Translations under genes and position numbers: made by a program
In this document: in pieces, positions 22,818-33,684 of the stretch
Numbering within the stretch: position 1 is the stretch's first letter
Layout of the letters: the number at the start of each line of letters is the position of its first letter
Notes under the pieces: generated by a model
Told to the model about the DNA's origin: nothing
The model's input: only the letters and a program-made list of their open reading frames with translations
Database searches by the model: none
Source of the DNA: Neoscytalidium dimidiatum
Taxonomy: Eukaryota; Ascomycota; Dothideomycetes; Botryosphaeriales; Botryosphaeriaceae
Direction: 5' to 3'
DNA: 64,000 nt
NCBI GenBank assembly: GCA_037367355.1
Contig: CM074702.1
Span: 1,612,001 to 1,676,000, forward strand

Positions 22818-24763
22818 TTACTCCTTCATCTCGTATTCCAAACAATCCATGCGCTTAAGGATAAACCAGAGCTTGAACGGCTCCGGCTTGCCCAATTCGC
22901 TCCTTTCCAAGGGGTCCACCCTGTCGCGAGCATAACGAATGATCTTATCCTGCTTCACCGTCGACAGAATTCCTTCTCCCCCAACAGCCTGGACGAGAAT
23001 GTCCTTCCATAGAACTTCTGAAATGTGGCCGGGTACGTCTGAATCATACTTGCTACCGTCTTCTTCCTTGATGACCGCAGAAATGCATGTCCTTCGCGGC
23101 GCGGATTCACCAGAGGTGCTGGGAAGGGGAGGCCAAGACGTCACATCTAGATCCACCGGCTTGGAATTGACCCCTGTTATTGCAAGAACAGGCTCACCGG
23201 AAATCCGGGGAGTAATTACCACACGGGAAGCATAGAGTTGAGTCTCCATCATTTGGACAATCGGATCCGCCCTGTCGAGAATGGGCAGTGGAGAATCATC
23301 CGCTTGTTCGTGTCCCAGCATGACAACTTTGGCATAGGTGAGCATTCTGATGGCACAGCGCCAAAGGTCAACGCTATCGTAGCCCAGATCTGCTAGCATA
23401 TTCCTCTGGATCTTGTTTCGGTAGTTATCAAGGTCAAGAGCAACAGCGTGCTTCTTGCTTGGCTCAACAGCGACATCCGAGCGTCGCCTGAGGGACGAAG
23501 CATTGGAATTCCTCCTTCAAGCAGTTAGCTTCATCATGAATCCGCCAGAATTTGGCGACTTTGGTCATGTGTTCGCCGAGTATTGTTCAGTATGTACGTA
23601 CCTAAGTCCTGCGTTTGCCTGTTTCGCGCCGACTACCACGAATGACCCGACAGAATCAGACAGGTCGAAATCCACTTCTATTCCTGTGAACTCAGAGCGA
23701 GAGTCCTCTGCCTTCTCCAACAGCCGGCGGCCAGTGTCAGTGAGTCCGTCGTTTGGGAGATAGACCAAGCCCCAGCAGTGGTTCTTATGTCTGTACTCAT
23801 CCAGCTGAGTGGCCTGCGGGCCTGGCCTCAATGGACACATAAGCTGCTGAGGATAGTAGTGCTTCTGCAGGATATACGAAAAGTGGAGAGCACCGGCGTC
23901 AGTCATCCCAGTGTCGTTGAGGATGATGTATGGTACCGCACGGAGGCCTTCCCGACGCTTGAGCACGGTACCGGCGGACATTGACTCGTAGTTCATGATT
24001 GGATCGTCCGCCTGCGACGTGATACTCATGTTGCGAGCGCGGTTCGTCAACTCGACTAGGTCGCTAGTGGACTCCGCGCCAGACTCGTGGTCGGTGCTGG
24101 ATGCGCTTATGTCTCTGAGCTGCGTGGGGTCTACAGACGACTGCTGGCAATAGACCCTCTCCAAGATCTCGAAAGCGCGCGGTCCATCGAGAAAATTGCG
24201 ACTAAGGTCGATGCGCCTCAATACACGGCATCCACAGAAAGCCTTCAAGAAGGTCTCCCAATCATGAGCCTCCGCATCGGTCTTGACGCTGATGGCATTA
24301 TCGGAGAGATCAAGGTCGATGATTTCGAAACGAGCGAGTTCAAGGACTGGAGCGAGAGCGCGAAGAGAAACCGTGGTCAGCTTGTTGCCGTTGAGATGCA
24401 GCTCCTCAAGTTTGTTGGCCGCCGTTCCGTCGCGCATCTTCAGCGTGTCTTCTAGACCTTCTATCATAGCCAAACAACCTTCGTCCGTGAGGGATTTTCC
24501 GCCTAACTCCAGCATGAGAGGCGAAGGCTCTGGGCGGGGGTCGGTTTTGGCAAAGCAGTGCTTGGTCTGCTTGCGCTAAAGTGTGACAAAGGTCAGCTGC
24601 GGTAACTTGACACAGCAGACATGTGCAGACTCACCAGATCTTTGGCAACAATGTGACCTAATTTCGGCCCATCCGACTTCCGCTGCAGCAGCTTCGAGGT
24701 TAGCAGAAGCGATGCACAAGTGAACTGGAGATGAGCACCTACGTTCTTGTAATTGAGCTTCAT
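22818..24763 (-). CDS. Leucine-rich-repeat protein, function unknown
   Basis: 579 aa in four exons, 24763-24743, 24682-24635, 24575-23602 and 23514-22818. Exons 1 and 2 are only 21 and 48 nt and encode MKLNYKN and RKSDGPKLGHIVAKDL, each bounded by clear gtaggt or gtgagt donors and cag or tag acceptors. LRR units of the RNI type are visible near residues 60-170: LEELHLNGNKLTTVSLRAL, IDLDLSDNAISV and LRRIDLSRNFLDGPRAFEIL. A later one is IILNDTGMTDAGALHF. The C-terminal 240 residues have no motif I recognise. No signal peptide or membrane segment, so likely intracellular scaffolding. I cannot assign a process. Confidence 0.8.
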
Positions 24764-25438
24764 GTTGCAAGCTATGCGGCAGCAGGAGATTGCGTTGGGG
24801 CAGTCTGACTGGAAGGAGCGGGCGAGGTGCTGTGGGTTGCAGAGCGCGTAGTGTCGCGTTGTGCTGGTGTTAACGGTGCAGAGTTGGAGGAGGAAGGAAG
24901 AAGGCGCAGTACATGTGAAGAAGTAGCCCACAACACTGAGCAGTGAATGAACGCAGGCATAATAGAAAAGACTAACGGCAGCATATTCAAGGGTGCGGCT
25001 CCGGCTCAACCAGAAGAAGCCCGAGCTCTTTGCCATTCACATATTACATTCGGCTACTGCTGCTTCCTGCCACCACCCACGGAAAAGTCGCCGTCTGTAT
25101 AACTCATCCAACTTTGCACTCAGTCAGTATGTTTCGAAGCAAGAAGAATGCTCGTGGCGCCAGACGTCCAATTTCTCTCGCAGAAACTTTACCAGCACCT
25201 AACAACTGGGTCGAAAATACCGAGTCTCGGCATTAAAAGAAGGCAAGTCCGATTCTTTTCTCCCTCCGCCGGTCGCCTGTGATCTTCTGAATGCTTGTAG
25301 GTACACAGTCTAACCGTGTCGCATCTGACAATAGGTGTGCATCGAGCTTAATGGCACTGTACCAACCTAAGCCTCGCTCTTGAACATTTCCGAACTTCGC
25401 CTGGGACATATCGGATTTCCCAAATTTCAATAACCTGT
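24764..25438. other. Intergenic, no gene seen
   Basis: Promoter of the LRR gene and 3' flank of NCS6. The frame extending upstream from the LRR start is open, but no further supported exon was found. Confidence 0.4.
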
Positions 25439-26884
25439 TCATTCCGCCGCGATCGAAATACGTTCCACGGCTTCTTGAAGACTCTCCGCTCTGTTCGTTT
25501 CCGTTCCGTTCATCCCAATGACTGTCTTTGGCCTGTTCTTGTTCAAACCTTCCAGAAGCGTACAAGCCTTGCACACTGTCTGGCTGGATATGTAGCCACA
25601 TTTAGCACACTTGCCCATCGTCTGCTTCGGCATTCTCTTGGACCCTTGCTTATCCCCCGGCAGTGATTTCTCGTTTCTGGTAGATTCCTTCTGGCTTTTT
25701 GACCTGTCGGAGACAGAGTCTAGTGTAATCTCCGTTTCCAAGCCGGTAGTTGCTGCCATATTATTTTGTGCAAGTGTGCGTTCCATACGAACCATATCTC
25801 CTCCAGAGCCGCGGCTCTGCGCACCTCCGCACCCGCCATCATCTTCATCCGGCATTACTTGTGAGGCAGAGCCACAACCTACCCCACCACAAGCCTTATC
25901 CCCGCCCATTCCTGGGACGAGTCTCGCCATGTCTTCTCCACTTCTTACAACGTCGAGGATGGCGCTTGGCCGAACACGTTCAAGATTCTTGATGAGAGCT
26001 CTAGCGCTACCGCGAAAAGCCTCAGGGGAGTAAATGCATTCGGTGCTGAAGTAGTCGAGGTTCTTGTGATGCGCGTATAGCACAATCTCCTTCTCGTAAG
26101 CATATTTTAAAGGCTTGCTACGCTTTATATTCGTATGATCGATCGAGGAAGTGGCATCGGAGCCTGGCGAAGGCGACACGCCGGAGGGTGTTGAGGTTAC
26201 GATTGAGGTTGTACGAGAGAGGCGCGGAAGATCGCCACGAAGTACTACAGAGCACCATCAGCGCCGGAATGAATGATGAGACCACAGAAAGATATAAAGG
26301 CACGCTTCTGCCGGGGGATATCTGCTATTCATTGATATCTTACAATTCATGAGGACCGTTTCCGCAACATCATCTGCATTGTGACCTGTGACCACATGCC
26401 GCACTCCGAGCCGCGCAGCACCCCGATCTAGCGCCTGACGCCTGAAGACGCCACAGTACGTGCAGTTCCCTTTTTTCCCGACCTGATCTACGACCTGATC
26501 CATTGTCCACCCATACAGCTCGTCATATCCAACTATAGTCAAGGGCATATCGTACTGCACGGCATTCCGCTTGACGGTCTCCAGGCTATCGTCGCGATAG
26601 CCCTTGATACCCTCATCTATACTCAGAAGGACAAGGTCGACGCCATAATCATATCGTTCATTTAGAGTCTTCAGCACACTGGCAAGGACGGTGCTGTCTT
26701 TGCCGCCAGATGCGCCGATCGCAATCTTTTCGCCGCGTTGGAAGAGGTTCGTGGAGGTAATGGTGTGGTGGATCTCGGTCTCGAAAACCTCGAGAAAGCA
26801 AAGCTTGCATAGTTTCTGGTGGTTTTTGGGTCGTAGTATGAGCGCGCGATTGCGTTGGCACAGAGCGCATAATGAGGGCGGCAT
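25439..26884 (-). CDS. NCS6: Cytoplasmic tRNA 2-thiolation protein 1 (NCS6/CTU1)
   Basis: 448 aa in two exons, 26884-26344 and 26244-25439. Catalyses the thiolation step of mcm5s2U at wobble position 34 of tRNA Lys, Glu and Gln, with NCS2 as partner and URM1 as sulfur carrier. Visible features are the N-terminal zinc site C6-x2-C9 and C26-x2-C29, the PP-loop SGGKDST (59-65), the catalytic C141-x2-C144 and [17 protein letters not shown] second zinc-ribbon-like pair [16 protein letters not shown] lies near the C-terminus. The intron (gtaaga..gtag, 99 nt) splits MN and [11 protein letters not shown]. Compared with the usual 350-380 aa there is an acidic, Gly/Cys-rich insertion around residues 280-310 and a C-terminal tail of about 35 residues. 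It is divergent from the four-TM gene. Confidence 0.95.
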
Positions 26885-27494
26885 GGCGGTCGTGAGGTTC
26901 GCGACTTGAGTCAGCGGAGAGGCAGAACAGGAGTGTAGAAACCAAGCTCATGACATTTTGCATGGCGCCAATTGGGTCGGCCACAACTTTTGCCTTGCAA
27001 CACGATTACGGACCTGTAAGCGCAAATCGGGCAAGCCATGGGCATGTCGTCAGAGCTTTGCATCCTTCACGCCCGCGTGGAATTAGGTAATGTTTCAAAT
27101 CAAGGTGTGTCCTATTTAAGACAATTAAAGCACCAGAGTCGAGCTTTCGCGACTGATTCTTATTCAATGGTGCCAGTGTTCATGGCATCTCTTCGTTCAA
27201 AAAAGTTGAACATTTTGTCAAAAAGAACAATGATTCCTTAGTCAATATCGCTATGCAGAGGCATTTCGAGTAATTCTTTCCGTTTCTTGTCACGTGCGAA
27301 TTCCGTTTCAAAAAGAGGAAGCTACTGCCGGACCGTGTGCTTTGAGAAGACTCATCTCTATCCCCGACCTATCTTAAACGCCGCCTTCTCTTACCCATTT
27401 GCTAGAAGCGCAAAGTCTCATTGGAGCAGCCACAGCCGAATAATCTTACAACAACCATTCTTTAACCCTTTCATCTGACCTTCTGACCTCTGCC
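26885..27494. other. Divergent promoter between NCS6 and the four-TM gene
   Basis: 610 bp, with no coding features and no clear TATA element. The plus-strand end is pyrimidine-rich just ahead of the ATG at 27495. Confidence 0.45.
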
Positions 27495-28555
27495 ATGAAT
27501 CACATTTCTGATTTTGGCCCACCGTCTCACTCTGCTCGCCAACCTTCGTCCGTCACCCCCACGCCCGCAATTGACCGAACAGTTCGTGTCACAGTAAAGG
27601 AAACCACACCGCACGCCAAAACTTCCTCATCTGGGCTACATGACGTGGCGGGTTCACCAACGCCTACAACTCCCTTTGAACGAACACTTCATTTCTCGCC
27701 GACAGTACAGGTCATTCCGAATCGCACAGCCACACAAGCAAAGCCACCGTCTAAGCCGCTGTTACGCCGTCAGACAGGCTACTTACTCTTCCAGTTGTTG
27801 TCTCTTATTCCTGCAATAGTCGGAATGGCTTTCCTTGCATGCGCGCTCTCGGATCTTCCCCGAGTCTACAAACGGACCTGGTGGTTTCACAAGGTAGATC
27901 AAGGGAAATGGGGTTCGATTGTCCTGACTGATCCACGGATTGGTAACCTCCCTCTTTATTACTCCCTCGTCGTGGTAAGCTTGCACCTGTACCTGTATGT
28001 TCCAAGCCACTAATCCTTATTCATAGCTCTTGATACTGCTTATTGTAAGCTTCGCTTGGAATCTGTTTGACGTAACCACTCGTTGCACCAGCCATCGCCG
28101 AAGCGGGTCCCATCCAGGAGTGCAGATTGCCGCAAACCTGATCTTCTTATTCCTCTTCTTGCCGATTGCGATTTTCGGAATCACGAATGCCAACTCAGAC
28201 ATGAACCCCGACAATGAGCATTCGGACTTCTGGCTGAGCAATGTCCAAAGAATCCAGTACGCAGGGCCTCGTCTTCATGATGGCCGCCCTCTCTCTGCTG
28301 CCAGTGGAGCGCTGCCGATGAGTTGGAGGTGGCAAGGCGATCCGCCACTTTCGCGGAGAAAATCAAGGCTGCAACTGGTGCGGGTGGGGTGCATTTTTGC
28401 CTTCATTTTGACGTACGTATTGCTGCCCTTGCTAAATTGCCTAGCATGTATACTAAAGTAGCACAGTGCTCTTCACCTACTACTATTTCTTGCTGCAAGT
28501 CGCGGACTTAATCTTCGCCGCAAAGAGCACAGGCAAGAAGTTTATGATCGCATAG
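27495..28555 (+). CDS. Four-transmembrane protein, function unknown
   Basis: 319 aa in three exons, 27495-27974, 28027-28412 and 28462-28555. About 95 polar, Ser/Thr/Pro-rich N-terminal residues precede TM1 (GYLLFQLLSLIPAIVGMAFL). TM2 spans the first intron (LYYSLVV joined to LLILLIVSFAW). TM3 is AANLIFLFLFLPIAIFGIT. TM4 spans the second intron (VGCIFAFILT joined to TVLFTYYYFLLQVADLIFAA). The last exon was found because splicing gtacgt to taaagtag restores a membrane helix and ends at FMIA-stop; without it the frame ends in intron sequence. The loop between TM3 and TM4 is long and basic. An in-frame 48-nt intron at 28257-28304 is possible but weak. I do not recognise the family; it resembles fungal plasma-membrane proteins with two pairs of helices. 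Confidence 0.7.
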
Positions 28556-29591
28556 CCGGAAAGGGGGATGACGTGCAGGACACGAACGCACCAACGAGAT
28601 GATACATCTCCACCTCAGGTGCCACATGGGCATGCGTCTTGAGGTCATACTTCGCCTTTGGTTCACGGGCAAGCGGGCCACAGTGAGCACCCACCTCCAC
28701 AAGGGTATGCGTCTCTTGAGCGTGTGCGGACCCACGAAAAATGCATCGCGGCGGGAGGATCAACATCGAACGTAGCTCTTATTACCCACGGAGACATATG
28801 GGCAACCGTCATCATCTTCGCGCCGCCACGAACTCAGCAATCGAGAGGTACTACGGCAACAAAGGCGGAAACGGACATCCTATATTAGCGGCAAGGCGGC
28901 AAGGAGTGAGAGCGGCACTCGGAGAGCCGTTTTGGCGATGCGGCGTCAATAGCTTTTCTCTCTGCATCCTCTACCCTACCCTAAGTACTTGCCCAATTGA
29001 TATTATTCACTATCGCACGACGCAGTGGATTCAAAGCGCGTCACAGGAAGAGTAGAAGGCGAGGAGCTGGGCTGGTGGTGTGCGGTCGCTAGTTAGGGGC
29101 CTCAGAGCGGCACAGTGATTGGCGGAGCGGCATGCGTTGTCAAGCCGGCGTCAGCAGAGAGACGGAGCGTAGTTCGAGTAAATGAGAAGGTGACGATGGC
29201 GGGTAGGTGCGCTGTTGTCGTGGGGTGGACGGGCCAGGGCAAGGTACAGACAAGGACGTCAGCGATGCGGTGCGGTGAGGGCGATCGCTTGGCTGGGGTG
29301 CCGATCCATCGCCTTGACAACCGGCACCGCAACAAGGTAAACAACGACGCATGGACGCCCAGCCCAGTCCAGCCCGCACGAGCATTGCGGAGCTCCCTCT
29401 TGCGTGCACCCGCCAACGAAGACATGGGCGCCCGTTAACCTCCACCGCGTCCGATTTTCTCCTTCTGCTGCCACCCGTCTCTGGTCCCCGTCCTCGCGCC
29501 GGCACCCTTCTTCGGTGCACACCGTCTCCCGAGTAAGTCCTCCCCTCTGCCTCGCCGCTGATTCACCCTCACCGATGTTCCACGCAGCACC
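28556..29591. other. Intergenic, promoter of the RID1-like gene
   Basis: GC-rich in its second half, with open frames on both strands and none with motifs. It ends in a pyrimidine-rich leader just before the ATG at 29592. Confidence 0.4.
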
Positions 29592-32478
29592 ATGAGCGCT
29601 ATCGGCAGCCAGAGGTTGGCCACCGCGCCAGACCGCCCGAGTCACAGGCGCAACAGATCTGCGACCACCATCAAGTCCATCCTGACCGGCCTCAACCATA
29701 AGCGTTCGCCCTCGGACGGCACTGCGCTCGCTGTCCCCGCTCCTAAAGATACTGGCAGGCCCAGGAGCTCCCAGGCCGCCATGGGCTCGATGCCTATGCT
29801 GCCGCCGGACCATCCCCATTCCCAGCGTGTCCTGGGCGAGATCCACAACCAGCCCAGCGCTCCTGCCACACCCAGGAAGTCCAAAGATGGTCGCGACGGC
29901 AAGATGAGAGGGCTGCACAAGAAGACCCTCAGCACGGTCTCTCTCAGGTCTCTCGCCAAGGAGAAAGATAGGCCAAAGGATGAAAGTAAGGACGAGCAGA
30001 GGGATCAGTCACGTCTGCGGAACGAAGACAAGATGAAGAAGACCAAGTCCTCCACGAGCCTTTCTGCCGTGTTCTCGAAGGCGAAATCCCCCAGGAAAAG
30101 CGGCAGTAGCCCAAGTAAGGACAAGGAGAATACCACGCCTCCCCACTCTGCCACCTCTGCTACCTCTGGGAACCATACTCCGATCTGGGCCGAGTTCACC
30201 GCTCAGAAGCCCAATGAAGACTACCGCGAAACTACTACTTCCACGACCATCCCCATCGCCATTCAGCGCGATCTCGAGCATGAAATTGCCTTGTATACTC
30301 CAGCCGATTACTCGCCGTCCAAGCAGCGAAACTTCTTCGACTTCGAGAAGCCTAGTCTGCAACAGCGACAGCCATCAGGTGGATCATCGCGTGCCGGTTC
30401 TCGCCCAAATTCGTGGTACCTGCCGAAGAGTACTTCAACGCATTCTTTCATGGAGACTCTCTCGAAGAAGATAAGCGAAGACAAGAAGCAGACACTAGGT
30501 AGCAAGGCGCAGACTTTTGTGGACAACTGGAAGACGAAGGGCGAATCCAGACGACCCTCTGCGGAGGAATCAACACTACGCCGTAACAACTCTCAGAGAC
30601 ACAAGGCTGAAGACGAAAAGAGGCAGATGGAGTCCGCCCTTGCATCAAAGCGAGGATCAAGAGTCATGGCAGCAGTCGCGGCCATCAACGGTCGCGTCAA
30701 GGAGCCGGAACCAGAAGCTCCACTGGATCAGGATAAGATTGATGCCGAGTTTGAGGCCGTTTTGGTAAGGATACCATCTTTTGTCTTTTCTCCGCAGCTA
30801 ACAGCATGTTAGGATTCCAGAAACATTCCCGAGAACTTGCGTTCAAAAATGCGCAGCCTTAACGCGCGTGTCAAGGCCGACTTCATCAGTAAAAACAAGA
30901 TCGAAGAGCCTAAATCGGCAGTGGAGCCACCCCAAAGGACATCGATCTGGGGTAGACCCGCGGTCGGACGGAGAACCACTTCTGACCAAAGCAGTGACCG
31001 AGTGATTACTGACGCGGAGGACCCTGCAAAGAGCCCAAGACCGCGCAGTAAGACCTTCACGTTCAGCAGGGGCGACAAAGGAGAAAAGCAGAAGCCGGAT
31101 ATGCCTCCGCCAGATAGGTCTTCAAAGAGTTGTGATGTGCAGAAGTCCGCCGCGCCCAAGTCACTTTCCGCCGCGACTAGTTCGTCATTCTTCAGCCGTA
31201 CGCCCAAAACAGCTGTTCCGGAGGAATTTGTCTCCTACCTCAGGAAAGTCCAAAAGCCTGAGCAGGTTGAGGTTGGTAAGCTACACAAATTAAGACTGCT
31301 GTTGAGAAACGAGACCGTTGCCTGGGTGGACGAGTTTATCCGTCAAGGAGGCATGATGGAAATCGTTGGCCTACTGGAGCGCATTATGAAAATCGAGTGG
31401 CGGTAAGTGTTGTGAACCTAAGTAAGTAATGATCAAGTGACGTAAACTAATTTGACTCTCAGGGAGGAGCACGAGGATACCCTTCTTCACGAGTCCCTGC
31501 TTTGTCTCAAAGGATTGTGCACGACAAAGATTGCCCTCCAAAAGCTGCGCGAGATTGAATCTACTTTGTTCCCCGCCCTTCTGGCCATGCTCTTCGATGA
31601 GGAGCACAAGGGACCTAGCGAGTTCACTACTCGCGGCCTCATCATGAGCCTGCTTTGTACGTCTTACATTATCGCAGTAATTCAAAAGCACAAACTAACG
31701 ATTCGTAGTCGCTCACCTATCTTCTGCTCTTGAGTCACCAGAAGATCTTCCCAGCCGTGCTCGCACCATCCTGGGATATCTGCAAGGGCCGCAGAAACCT
31801 GAGGACGCTCGACCAGTTCCCTTTATTTTGGAGATGCATCAACCGCGCCCGTACCGCATCTGGTCTCAAGAAGTTGTCAATGTGACGAAAGAAGTCTTTT
31901 GGATATTTTTGCATCACCTGAACGTAATCCCTTTCGGCCCGGAAACTGCTGAGAACGACGAAAAGGCATCACCTGCAGAGGATCGGAGCTATGCTCAGAA
32001 GCATTTCCCTCAGCCTCGTCCTCCCGTCCCTGCGGCACCTTACGTTGGCGGTGTTGAGTGGGATGCGACGAACTACATCTCAACTCACCTAGATCTCATG
32101 AACGGTCTTCTAGCTTCTCTTCCCACGGTCGAGGAACGCAACAAACTCCGCCAGGAGCTACGGTCTTCAGGTTTCGAGAAAGTAATGGGCGGGCAACTGC
32201 GTACTTGCAAGGAAAAGTTTTACGGGTCCGTTCACGACGGCCTCAAAACTTGGGTCAAGGCGGCAGTTGCGGATGGCTGGGAAGTCAAAGACGTGCGTAT
32301 GGGTCCGCGTGAAGAAAAGGTGATGTCTCCCAAAAAGACAGGGCCCAGGAAGAAGAAGGAAGCGCCGCCTCAAATTCAGACGCCCAAGGTCGAGATTCCC
32401 AGTTTGGGTTTCGGTGGTGAATTGGAGAAAAAGCTAAGTCCCGAGAAGAAGGATGAACCTGGCGACTTCTGGCTGTGA
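29592..32478 (+). CDS. rid1: RID1-like Rho-GTPase-binding protein (formin-type GBD/FH3 domain, no FH2)
   Basis: 908 aa in four exons, 29592-30764, 30813-31402, 31463-31656 and 31709-32478. Residues 1-520 are disordered, Ser/Lys-rich and basic, with many possible phosphosites. The armadillo-like GBD/FH3 region runs from about 530 to 830. It includes PEEFVSYLRKVQ, LHKLRLLLRNETVAWVDEF, GGMMEIVGLLERI, HESLLCLKGLCTTKIALQKL and TRGLIMSLLFAHLSSA. The helical ending VFWIFLHHLNVIPFG and the YVGGVEWDATNYISTHLDLMNGLLASLP segment are typical of the diaphanous-related formin regulatory half. There is no proline-rich FH1 and no FH2, which separates it from Bni1/SepA. The best fit is N. crassa RID-1, an effector of Rho GTPases. 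All splice junctions preserve conserved helices. It probably works in polarity or septation; that role is inference. Confidence 0.85.
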
Positions 32479-33684
32479 CATGACTGCGAGCGAAGCAGGC
32501 TGGCTTGGTTCTACCCAAGGGTTGCTAGAAACACCAGTCCTTTCTCTTTGCATGAGTAGCGGTGTTTGACTGCTAAGAAAACCAGAAACGGCTTTGGCAC
32601 TTGCTTATTTACTTTCGACTGTTTCGCGGTCGCGGCTATTTTCTTGGGCGCATGTCGGGTAGGTGGGAGTTAATTGGTTGGGGCTCTGATTTCTTATCTT
32701 CTCCTCTTTTTGGTTCTGGCTTTTTCTGTCTTTGCTTCATTCAACAACCCAGCGTTATCCACGAAGCTCACGAATGTTACGACAACAACAGCACGCTACG
32801 ACTCACGGCCAAAGATGGCACAATGCACAGTTTTAGATATGGGACGATTGGTTGTGGAGTGTGGGCGTAGGTGTTGTTGGCGAGGCATTGGAGAGCAGAC
32901 GAAGAGGCGGGGAACCACACAGACATCATCCACAACACCAACTTCTTGTGCGCGGGTAGGCTTTTTGTACTTTTACGCGTTCACTCTTGCCGGTAGGAGG
33001 AACAGGGATTGGGTTATTCCTTGCTGCTGGGTTCATTGACCGGACAGGTACTGGTGGTTCTTTCGGAGTGGAGGCATTTTGAAGGATCGGAGTAATTGGG
33101 GTAGCGTATATATTCATGTCCGGCACGATTGCTCTTTAATATCCGAGCCGGAGGCAAGACGCCGGGGGATTGCGTGCTCAGTCACAGGCCGAGGAGCTCT
33201 CTCAACTCTGGCTCTTGACGCGTCAGTTTCTCGCGGCTGTGCGTTTGCAGAAACAGCGGCAGTGACGTCACGCGCCGCTAAGCGCATCGCTTTATTTTCA
33301 GTGTAAACGCTCTTTGCTCCGCTGGCGAACAGCCGCCGCCGCTCCTTGTCTCTTGCGGCCAGTCGATATTTGTGCAGTCATAGATTGCGCTGAGCCCTTG
33401 GCACTCGCAGCATGTCGCATCAAAAGCAGCCTGTCAAGAGCTCTCCGCGGTCGACAGCTAGCTCCGGCCTCATTGCTTCGGCGCTCACCTGCCGCTTGAG
33501 AGACTCACTCATCCCCAAACATGGCCCATCTATCAGCCGTCTCATCCTCTTCCCTCCACCTCAGCTGGCATGCTACATTACCACTTGATCACTCTCTCGT
33601 GTTAGCCTCTGACTGTCTTGCGTGCATGGCAGCAGCCTCGCCCCATGCTTGACCCTTGGCAATACCAATGGGATCGGTCTCGGC
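32479..33684. other. Intergenic, no gene seen
   Basis: 3' flank of the RID1-like gene and a region with TATATATTC near 33108. No supported gene. Confidence 0.4.

Noticed and set aside
28243..28304. 62-nt intron with donor gtccaa in the four-TM gene
   Set aside because: The donor is poor, and the resulting frame loses the fourth helix and cannot join the last exon.
29259..29918. 219-codon minus-strand frame
   Set aside because: Antisense shadow of the RID1-like N-terminus and its leader, with no domain.
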